Source: an uncultured Actinomycetospora sp. (GTDB lineage: Bacteria > Actinomycetota > Actinomycetes > Mycobacteriales > Pseudonocardiaceae). From it: a stretch of DNA of 5,694 bases. A program made the position numbers and the translations under genes. The notes beneath the pieces are model-generated. The model ran no database searches. It saw only the letters and a program-made list of their open reading frames with translations, and was not told where the DNA came from. The stretch lies in assembly GCA_902805495.1 (NCBI GenBank), contig CADCTH010000549.1, positions 1 to 5,694 of the forward strand, given 5' to 3'. This document shows positions 1 to 4,573 of this stretch, piece by piece; the first letter of the stretch is position 1; every line of letters starts with the position of its first letter.

Positions 1-900
1 ATCTGCGGCGGGTTCGCGACGCCGCTCGCCGCGCAGCTCGTCGCGCAGGCCGACGTCGTCGTGGCCTGGGGCGCGTCGCTGACGATGTGGACGACGCGCC
101 ACGGCGCGCTGAACGGCGACGGCGCCACCGTCGTGCAGATCGATGACGACCCCGCCGCGCTCGGGGCCCACCACCCGATCGACCAGGGCGTGGTCGGGGA
201 CGTCGCCGAGACCGCCCGCGACGTCCTGGCGGTCGTGACGCCCTCGTCCGGCTACCGCAGCCCCGAGCTGGCGGCGCGGATCGACGCCGAGGGCTGGTGG
301 GCGACGCTGCCCGTCGACGACACCTTGACCGGGGAGCGGATCGACCCCCGGGTGCTCTCGGCCCGCCTCGACGCGCTGCTGCCCGCCGACCGCACCGTCG
401 CGACCGACTCCGGCAACTTCATGGGCTACCCCGCCGCCTACCTCGCGGTGCCCGACGCCGCCGGCTTCTGCTTCACCCAGGCGTTCCAGTCGGTGGGGCT
501 GGGGCTGGCGACCGCGCTCGGGGCCGCGATCGCCCGGCCGGACCGGCTGACCGTCGCCGCCCTGGGCGACGGCGGGTTCCTCATGGGCGTCGCCGAGCTC
601 GAGACCGCGGCCCGGCTGGCGCTACCGCTGCTCGTGGTGGTCTACGACGACGCCGCCTACGGCGCCGAGGTGCACCACTTCGCCGGCGCCGACCACGCGA
701 CCGTGACCTTCCCCGACCGCGACCTCGCCGCGATCGGCCGGGGCTTCGGGTGCGAGGGGCTCGTGGTGCGCTCCGTCGACGACCTCGCCGGGGTGCGCGC
801 CTGGCTCGACGGACCGCGCGACCGCCCGCTCGTGGTGGACGCGAAGGTCGTCGCCGACGAGCCTTCCTGGTGGCTCGCGGAGGCGTTCCGCGGCCACTGA
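1..900 (+). CDS. Thiamine-diphosphate-dependent enzyme, C-terminal part (acetolactate synthase / benzoylformate decarboxylase type); 5' end outside window
   Basis: The frame is open from base 1, so the gene enters from the left; 299 residues are visible before the TGA at 898-900. Enzymes of this superfamily are usually about 530-570 residues, so the N-terminal PYR domain, with its catalytic Glu, is missing. Visible residues 1 to about 75 look like the end of the central domain (CGGFATPLAAQ, later VVQIDDDPAALGA). From about residue 125 on is the diphosphate-binding PP domain: TDSGNFMGYPAAY, then TQAFQSVGLGLATALGAA, then the metal/ThDP motif starting GDGG (bases 565-576, residues 189-192) and ending YDDAAYGAE (the Asp pair at bases 646-651). 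The pair replaces the usual Asn-Asn or Asn-Asp. Substrate cannot be told: decarboxylation or carboligation of a 2-oxo acid is the family role. The gene converges on the nitroreductase gene with 2 bp between stop codons. Family call firm, substrate unknown. Confidence 0.9.
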   Translation: MCGGFATPLAAQLVAQADVVVAWGASLTMWTTRHGALNGDGATVVQIDDDPAALGAHHPIDQGVVGDVAETARDVLAVVTPSSGYRSPELAARIDAEGWWATLPVDDTLTGERIDPRVLSARLDALLPADRTVATDSGNFMGYPAAYLAVPDAAGFCFTQAFQSVGLGLATALGAAIARPDRLTVAALGDGGFLMGVAELETAARLALPLLVVVYDDAAYGAEVHHFAGADHATVTFPDRDLAAIGRGFGCEGLVVRSVDDLAGVRAWLDGPRDRPLVVDAKVVADEPSWWLAEAFRGH

Positions 901-902
901 GG

Positions 903-1448
903 TCAGCCCTCGGGGACCCAGCGCGTCAGGTCCTGCCAGGTGACACGACGCCCCGGTGTCATCGCGCCCGGCTGCTGCGGCGCGGGGTGACCGAGGCCGA
1001 CGATCAGCTCGGGGCTCCAGCCCTCGGGCAGGTCGAGCGCGACGCCGACGGCCGCGCGGCTGAACGAGCTCACGGGCCCCGCGCCCAGGCCCACCGCCTG
1101 CGCGGCGAGCAGGATCGTGGCGGTCGCGGTGCCGACGTCGATCCACGGGCCCGGGGTCTCGGGACGGAAGCCGTAGTTCGCGGCCAGCCCCCGGTCCACG
1201 CACACGGTGATCGCCGCCGTCGGGCGGGCGATCATCCCGGGCGACACCATCCGCAGCACCCGCAGCGTCCCCGGGTGGGTCGTCGCCACGAAGCGCTGCA
1301 GGTGCCGGTTGCCCGCGGTCGGCGCCCAGCGCGCCGCCTCGAGGATCGTCTCGACCTGCTCGCGCGCCACCGGCTCGTCGGTCATCGCCCGCGTCACCCG
1401 CCGGCGACGGATGGCGGCGAGGACAGGATCGACGACGGGGTCGGTCAC
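903..1448 (-). CDS. Nitroreductase family protein (FMN-dependent NAD(P)H oxidoreductase)
   Basis: A 181-residue protein, about the usual size of a compact nitroreductase. These enzymes bind FMN, usually as dimers, and reduce nitro groups, quinones or similar acceptors with NAD(P)H. Visible signs in order: IRRRRVTRAM (residues 13-22), the basic N-terminal FMN-phosphate segment; LEAARWAPTAGNRHLQRF (36-53), the standard flavin-contact region; GLGAGPVSSFS (120-130); and IVGLGHPAP (149-157), the C-terminal family signature. I chose GTG at 1448-1446 because it overlaps the upstream gene's TGA (1447-1445) in a GTGA arrangement typical of translational coupling. The frame is open up to 1490, but that would add 14 residues inside the neighbouring gene without family similarity. 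It is the last gene of a four-gene minus-strand cluster. The physiological substrate cannot be inferred. Confidence 0.9.
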   Translation of the reverse strand: MTDPVVDPVLAAIRRRRVTRAMTDEPVAREQVETILEAARWAPTAGNRHLQRFVATTHPGTLRVLRMVSPGMIARPTAAITVCVDRGLAANYGFRPETPGPWIDVGTATATILLAAQAVGLGAGPVSSFSRAAVGVALDLPEGWSPELIVGLGHPAPQQPGAMTPGRRVTWQDLTRWVPEG

Positions 1449-1750
1449 GAGCCGTACCGCTGCGTGAGGTGCGCGGCCAGCGACCGGCACGCTCCGTCGA
1501 GCTGCTCGACGTACTCCGCCCGGTCGCGGGGCACGGCGAGCAGCGGCATCGCGGCCAGCGGCCCGGCGAGCGCCTCGGCCGTGTCCGCCGAGGCGCGCGG
1601 ACCCATCGCCTCGGCGAGGCGGTGGGCGGCGGTCAGCAGCCGCATCGGTCCGTACTCGGCGGCCTCGTCGACCTGCGTGCGCGCCGCGGTCACGAGGTAG
1701 GCGAGCAGCTCCAGCGCGTCGTCCTCGTCGAGGACCCAGGGTGCGGTCAC
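1445..1750 (-). CDS. Small helical protein of unknown function (resembles DUF6092)
   Basis: A 101-residue, soluble-looking, Ala/Leu-rich protein with no signal peptide or membrane segment. Residues 9-28 (the ELLAYLVTAA region), 36-49 and 77-97 look like amphipathic helices. The segment DEAAEYGPMRLLTAAHRLAEAM (residues 28-49, given here in abbreviated form: conserved-looking EYGP at 32-35 and RL pairs after it) recalls a small actinobacterial family I know as DUF6092. That assignment is from memory and tentative. The GTG start at 1750-1748 is supported by AGGA at 1761-1758, seven bases upstream. It lies 15 bp after the ABM-fold gene and its stop codon overlaps the nitroreductase start, so it is probably co-translated with that enzyme. 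A partner or regulator role for the flavoenzyme is possible from position only. No catalytic motif is visible. Confidence 0.75.
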   Translation of the reverse strand: MTAPWVLDEDDALELLAYLVTAARTQVDEAAEYGPMRLLTAAHRLAEAMGPRASADTAEALAGPLAAMPLLAVPRDRAEYVEQLDGACRSLAAHLTQRYGS

Positions 1751-1765
1751 CCGGTCATCCTGGCC

Positions 1766-2062
1766 TCAGGCGCGCTCGTCGGACACGACCTCGTACCAGC
1801 TCGTGTCGCTCGGGCCGTCCTGCAGGCCCTCCATGCGCTCGCGGGTCTCGAGGAACGCCTCGTCGGAGTGCCACGCCTCCCACGCGGCGCGGGTCGTCCA
1901 GGTGCCGATCACCGTCCGCTCGTTGGGCGCGTCGAGCGGGATGACGAGCTGGTTGCCCACCCAGCCCTCCTTCTCGCGGGCGGTCTCGAGGCGGTCGCGC
2001 ATCGCCTGGTCCCACTCGGGCTCGCGGCCGGGCGTGAGGTTGACATGGGTGATCACGGTCAT
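1766..2062 (-). CDS. Antibiotic biosynthesis monooxygenase (ABM) domain protein
   Basis: A 98-residue protein, the typical length of a single-domain ABM protein with a dimeric ferredoxin-like barrel. Members include cofactor-free monooxygenases, haem-degrading enzymes and proteins with no known reaction. Seen here: first strand MTVITHVNLTPG, then helix EPEWDQAMRDRLETAREKEG (residues about 14-33), the strand GNQLVIPL, the strand ERTVIGTWTTRAAWEAWHSDEAF (the frequent 'W.s.eaw..H..s..f' pattern of the family), and a final strand SWYEVVSD. Two adjacent ATGs occur (2065 and 2062). The second is chosen because GAGAGG at 2073-2068 is 5 nt from it but only 2 nt from the first. It sits 13 bp after the YdeI-family stop and 15 bp before the next gene, in the same likely operon. 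Substrate unknown. Its proximity to a nitroreductase may indicate a small-molecule oxidation or reduction role, but this is weak. Confidence 0.85.
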   Translation of the reverse strand: MTVITHVNLTPGREPEWDQAMRDRLETAREKEGWVGNQLVIPLDAPNERTVIGTWTTRAAWEAWHSDEAFLETRERMEGLQDGPSDTSWYEVVSDERA

Positions 2063-2075
2063 CATGACCTCTCGA

Positions 2076-2660
2076 CTACCCGCCCGCGGGGCGCGGGAAC
2101 GCGATCTCCCCGGCCGCCGCCCGCTCCGCGATCTGCGCGATGCGCCCGGCCCGGGTCGCGGGCCTCTTGGCCTCGGCGATCCACGCGAGCATCGCCCGCT
2201 GCGGCGAGCGGGACAGCGTCTCCCAGTACTCGCCCGCGCCCGGGTGGGCGTCGAACGCCTCGGCGAGGTCGGGCGGGACCACCAGGTCCTCGACGTCGTC
2301 GAGCATCGTCCACGACCCGTCGGCCTTGGCCGCATCGATCAGCGCGCGCCCGGCCGGAGCCATCAGGCCCGCCGCCTCGAGCCGCTCGATGCGCTGCTTG
2401 TTCGAGCGCGCCCAGCCGCTGCCGCGCCGGCGCGGGGCGAACCACATCATCGAGCGCTCGTCGTCGAGCGAGCGGTGGGTGCTGTCGATCCACCCGAAGC
2501 ACAGGGCCTGCTCGACGGACTCCTCGTAGCCGACGGTCGGGCGCCCCGTGCGCGCCTTCCACGTCACGAGCCAGACGCCGGTGCCGCGGTCGTGGTGCTC
2601 GCTGAGCCAGGCGCGCCAGGCGTCGACGTCCTCGGGGTGCACCTGCTCGCCCGTCACCAT
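2076..2660 (-). CDS. YdeI/OmpD-associated family protein (OmdA-like)
   Basis: A 194-residue protein, about normal length for the family. Diagnostic segments: DAWRAWLSEHH (residues 13-23), GVWLVTWKARTGRPTVGYEESVEQALCFGWID (28-59, with the near-invariant E-x-L-C-F-G-W-I-D core; written here only as family signature), FAPRRRGSGWARSN (74-87), and a C-terminal helical region with WIAEAKRPATRAGRIAQI (160-177) typical of YdeI proteins. In enteric bacteria YdeI-family proteins have been linked to stress and antimicrobial-peptide resistance; in actinomycetes the molecular function is unknown. The ATG at 2660-2658 fits the N-terminus of homologues. The frame continues upstream to 2753 but would overlap the divergent gene. 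No strong Shine-Dalgarno precedes this ATG, so the start is less sure than the family. It is the first gene of the four-gene minus-strand cluster. Confidence 0.87.
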   Translation of the reverse strand: MVTGEQVHPEDVDAWRAWLSEHHDRGTGVWLVTWKARTGRPTVGYEESVEQALCFGWIDSTHRSLDDERSMMWFAPRRRGSGWARSNKQRIERLEAAGLMAPAGRALIDAAKADGSWTMLDDVEDLVVPPDLAEAFDAHPGAGEYWETLSRSPQRAMLAWIAEAKRPATRAGRIAQIAERAAAGEIAFPRPAGG

Positions 2661-2697
2661 GCCGATCAGCTTCGTGCCCGACGGGGCGCCGGGGAAG

Positions 2698-2708
2698 GTG
2701 CGTACTCT
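2698..2708 (+). promoter_or_regulatory. Possible -10 element (TACTCT) of a leaderless promoter
   Basis: TACTCT at 2703-2708 matches the actinobacterial -10 pattern TANNNT. Its end is 7 nt before the GTG at 2716, so transcription starting at the usual distance would begin at or next to the start codon. A GGGGAAGG run at 2691-2697 is too far from that GTG (about 18 nt) to act as its Shine-Dalgarno and abuts another in-frame GTG at 2698 too closely. No clear -35 is seen. Leaderless start is an inference. Confidence 0.4.
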
Positions 2709-2715
2709 CCGCGCC

Positions 2716-2922
2716 GTGATCGCGCCCGGACCCGACCGCCGCGGGCGGCGCACGCGCCTGTCCCTGCTCGTCGGGATCGGGAGCGTGCTGGGCCTCGCCG
2801 CGCTGGTCTACGGCGTCGTGACGTCGCTGTGGGCGAGCGCTGTGATCGGCGTCTTGCTGCTGGTCGTCGCCGTCTACGCCGCCGTCGTCCTGCGTGGCCT
2901 GCAGCGGCGCGACCGCTCCTAG
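2716..2922 (+). CDS. Small two-helix membrane protein of unknown function
   Basis: A 68-residue protein with a short basic N-terminus (PDRRGRRTR), two hydrophobic stretches at about residues 15-35 (LSLLVGIGSVLGLAALVYGVV) and 41-59 (SAVIGVLLLVVAVYAAVVL), abbreviated here as two helices, separated by a very short turn (TSLW), and a basic tail GLQRRDRS. The positive-inside rule places both ends in the cytoplasm, forming a hairpin. I recognise no named family; small actinobacterial proteins of this type are usually annotated as hypothetical. GTG at 2716 is preferred, with GTG at 2698 as an in-frame alternative adding six residues. It diverges from the YdeI-family gene with 55 bp between starts, and its TAG (2920-2922) overlaps the TAG of the convergent TMEM175-type gene. 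The hydrophobic periodicity and basic flanks argue that it is real, despite its size. Confidence 0.7.
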   Translation: MIAPGPDRRGRRTRLSLLVGIGSVLGLAALVYGVVTSLWASAVIGVLLLVVAVYAAVVLRGLQRRDRS

Positions 2923-3533
2923 CGTCGACGCTCCTCGAGGCAGTCAGCGAGCATGCCCAGCGGGATGACGAGCGCCCAGCTGATCCGCGCCCAGGACGGC
3001 GAGAGGATCGCGAGCGGTAGCGACGGCAGGAAGCCGAGAACGACCGCTCCCGTGGCCCAGTACTTCCTGCGCCCCCACCCCCGGCCGTACTCCACGTCGA
3101 CCACGCCGTCGCGCTCGGCGCTCCACCACAGGGCCAGGCCACTCGACGAGGTCGCGATCAGCGTCAGCGCGTAGATGACCGTCGCCGCCGCGCTGTCCCC
3201 CTCGCCCAGCAGGGCGGTGGGGAACGGGAGGAGCACGATGAAGAACAGGAAGACGAGGTTGGCGACGAGCATCCGCCGGCCCGCGGCCGTCATCCTGCGC
3301 AGGTCCTCGTGGTGCAGCAGCCAGAATCGCCCGATGACGACGAAGCTCAGCCCGAGGCCCAGGAACTGGTGCTGGAGGGCGAGCAGGTCCTCGACGACGT
3401 GGCCATCGCGGACCTGGGCCTCGGTCAGCGGCAGGATCAGCAGCGTGATCGCGATGGCGAAGACGCCGTCGCTGAACGCCTGGACCCGATCGAGCGACGG
3501 TGGGGGCGGGCGGTCGGGGTCCTCCTCGGCCAC
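2919..3533 (-). CDS. TMEM175-family (DUF1211) six-helix membrane protein, putative potassium channel
   Basis: A 204-residue integral membrane protein. Bacterial TMEM175 proteins are about 200 residues with six helices and assemble as tetrameric potassium-permeable channels; their signature is RxxxFSDG in helix 1. Here it is present as R16-V-Q-A-F20-S-D-G23, followed by VFAIAITLLILPL. Further hydrophobic segments lie at about 55-73 (GLGLSFVVIGRFWLLHH), 88-108 (NLVFLFFIVLLPFPTALL), 116-137, 158-176 and 180-198, giving six in total. The cytoplasmic N-terminus is acidic and proline-rich (EEDPDRPPPP). GTG at 3533-3531 follows a GGGGGCGGA purine-rich run that could be the ribosome site. The gene lies 15 bp after the PEBP-type gene and is probably co-transcribed. 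Channel activity is known for only a few family members, so function is by homology. Confidence 0.92.
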   Translation of the reverse strand: MAEEDPDRPPPPSLDRVQAFSDGVFAIAITLLILPLTEAQVRDGHVVEDLLALQHQFLGLGLSFVVIGRFWLLHHEDLRRMTAAGRRMLVANLVFLFFIVLLPFPTALLGEGDSAAATVIYALTLIATSSSGLALWWSAERDGVVDVEYGRGWGRRKYWATGAVVLGFLPSLPLAILSPSWARISWALVIPLGMLADCLEERRR

Positions 3534-3548
3534 TCCGCCCCCTCGGTG

Positions 3549-4091
3549 TCAGCTCTGGATGTCGTAGGTCGGGGTGATCCTGGCGCGCCCGATGCTGTGG
3601 AAGAAGAGGTTGAAGCCGAGGAACGCGGGCGTGGCGTCGGCGCCGACCCCGAGGTCCTCCACGTCGATCGCGTGCACCACGAACATGTAGCGGTGCTCGC
3701 CGTGCCCGGGCGGCGGCGCGGCGCCGATGAAGCGCTTCGCGCCGGAGTCGCCGGCCAGCGTGATCGCTTGTTCTGGGAGGAGACCCTTCTCGGGGTCGCC
3801 GGCGTCCCGCGGCAGCGACGTCGTGGAGGCGGGGATGTTGGTGACCGCCCAGTGCCAGAACCCGCTGGCCGTCGGGGCGTCAGGGTCGTAGCAGGTCACC
3901 GCGAAGCTCTTCGTGCCCTCGGGCGCGCCCGACCACTCCAGCTGGGGCGACACGTCCTCGCCCCCGGCGCCCATGATCCCGCTGACCTGTGCGTTCGGGA
4001 GCGTCTGCCCGTCGGCGACGTCGTTGCTCGTGACGCTGAACGACGCGACGTCGGGCAGGAAGTCGTAGGGGTCGGGCGGCTGGTGGGCCAC
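3549..4091 (-). CDS. YbhB/YbcL family Raf kinase inhibitor-like protein (PEBP fold)
   Basis: A 180-residue protein of the phosphatidylethanolamine-binding-protein fold. Family hallmarks visible: GEDVSPQLEWSGAPEGTKSF (residues 44-63), the ligand-pocket motif CYDPDAPTASGFWHW (67-81, with Asp69, Asp71 and His80), VTNIPAS (83-89), and the second pocket motif GAAPPPGHGEHRYMF (123-137). Bacterial members probably bind small anionic ligands; no physiological role is established. No signal peptide is seen, so it is cytoplasmic. GTG at 4091-4089 is chosen because GAGGAGG lies six bases upstream (4104-4098). The frame is open to 4157, but those extra residues are unlike the family. It is followed after 15 bp by the TMEM175-type gene. 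Pocket residues seem intact. Confidence 0.93.
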   Translation of the reverse strand: MAHQPPDPYDFLPDVASFSVTSNDVADGQTLPNAQVSGIMGAGGEDVSPQLEWSGAPEGTKSFAVTCYDPDAPTASGFWHWAVTNIPASTTSLPRDAGDPEKGLLPEQAITLAGDSGAKRFIGAAPPPGHGEHRYMFVVHAIDVEDLGVGADATPAFLGFNLFFHSIGRARITPTYDIQS

Positions 4092-4097
4092 GGGGTG

Positions 4098-4104
4098 CCT
4101 CCTC
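4098..4104 (-). promoter_or_regulatory. Strong ribosome binding site (GAGGAGG) of the PEBP-type gene
   Basis: On the minus strand GAGGAGG is separated by six bases (CACCCC) from GTG at 4091. It is the best Shine-Dalgarno in the window and decides this start against the longer open frame reaching 4157. Confidence 0.75.
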
Positions 4105-4215
4105 GTCGGCGGTGATCCGTCTCCCCGCGCCAGTACCCGCCACCGTGGCGGGGTCACGCGTCGGGCGTCAGGCGCACTGCACCAGGAGGAGGTCGACGCG
4201 CCGCTGGTCCTCGTG
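4105..4215. other. Intergenic region between the PEBP-type gene and the DUF6247-like gene
   Basis: About 110 bases without a convincing reading frame, the longest non-coding stretch in the window. It contains the 4136-4152 dyad and, further from the PEBP gene, a purine-rich AGGAGGAGG (+ strand, about 4184-4192) that does not precede a start codon of a supported gene. No rRNA, tRNA or terminator hairpin with a T-run is seen. Confidence 0.5.
4130..4157 (-). promoter_or_regulatory. Possible promoter with a perfect dyad between the -35 and -10 (putative operator)
   Basis: The inverted repeat CCCGCCAC-C-GTGGCGGG occupies 4136-4152: eight matching bases on each side of one central base. On the minus strand it is preceded by GTGACC (4157-4152), and followed by TACTGG (4135-4130), with 16 bases between them. 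This is a plausible though weak sigma-70-like promoter whose spacer is the dyad, an arrangement typical of repressor operators. Transcription would start about 30 bases before the PEBP GTG. No T-run follows on either strand, so an intrinsic terminator is less likely. The -10 lacks the final T, so the promoter is an inference; the dyad itself is certain. Confidence 0.4.
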
Positions 4216-4539
4216 TCAGAGCCGAGCCTCGGACGCCCGTGTCGACTCGCCGCCCGGCGGAGGCTCGCCCGTCAACTCTTCGACGGCCTCGCGGACGATC
4301 CGGCGATGCTGCTCCCGGTCACGCGTGATCCAGGCGTGGCGGCGCCAGTGCTCGGCGACCTCGTGCACCGGCTGTAGGTCGAGCTCGCGTCCCGCCTCGT
4401 CGAGGGCCGCCCGGAACGCGCGGTCGAACGCCTCGTGGTGCTCGGGGTGGAGCCCGGCCCGCACCACGCGGGGAGAAGCACCGACCGGTGGCAGGGGCGG
4501 TAGCTCGCCAGCCATCGTCTCCGGGGCCGCGCTGCTCAT
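4216..4539 (-). CDS. Small hydrophilic protein of unknown function (resembles DUF6247)
   Basis: A 107-residue charged, soluble protein. After a proline-rich N-terminus (GELPPLPPVG), the core reads LHPEHHEAFDRAFRAALDEA (residues 30-49), then LDLQPVHEVAEHWRRHAW (53-70), then helix HRRIVREAVEEL (78-89), and a disordered tail. The 'HPEH-x-AF-x-RAFRAALDEA ... LxPVHEV-x-xWRRxAW' pattern matches what I remember of DUF6247, an actinobacterial family of small proteins sometimes next to RelE-type toxin genes; no toxin gene is visible here. The start is uncertain: ATG at 4539 gives the longest plausible protein, while ATG at 4515 has a GGAGACG run just upstream and would remove eight residues. It lies 34 bp after acdS on the same strand, so it may be co-transcribed with it. 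Function unknown. Confidence 0.7.
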   Translation of the reverse strand: MSSAAPETMAGELPPLPPVGASPRVVRAGLHPEHHEAFDRAFRAALDEAGRELDLQPVHEVAEHWRRHAWITRDREQHRRIVREAVEELTGEPPPGGESTRASEARL

Positions 4540-4573
4540 GTGTCGACGACAGCGAGGGCCACCGACGCCCGGG

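Noticed and set aside
897..906. CTGAGGTCAG inverted repeat covering both convergent stop codons (900 and 903)
   Set aside because: Only four bases per arm; too short for a terminator or a binding site and expected from two back-to-back TGA codons.
297..1700. A 467-codon open frame on the + strand across the end of the thiamine-diphosphate gene and the nitroreductase region
   Set aside because: The translation is extremely Arg/Ala/Gly/Pro-rich without family motifs, and it is out of frame or antisense to genes with clear signatures. It is a by-product of very high GC.
1469..3020. Two long overlapping + strand frames (1469-2605 and 1803-3020) opposite the YdeI, ABM and small unknown genes
   Set aside because: They show low-complexity Arg/Pro-rich composition, no recognisable domain, and run antisense to well-supported genes.
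3309..4115. A 268-codon + strand frame opposite the PEBP and TMEM175 genes
   Set aside because: Its sequence is rich in Val/Gly/Arg/Asp with no motif, while the minus strand has two diagnostic families at the same place.
4136..4152. The dyad as an intrinsic terminator for the DUF6247-like gene
   Set aside because: There is no T-run after the stem on the minus strand, and as a hairpin it is only about 7 bp with a three-base loop. The operator reading fits the position better, though not proven.
4092..4157. N-terminal extension of the PEBP-type protein to a GTG at 4157
   Set aside because: The extra residues are basic and unlike the family, and the GTG at 4091 has an excellent ribosome site. 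The extension would also run through the dyad.
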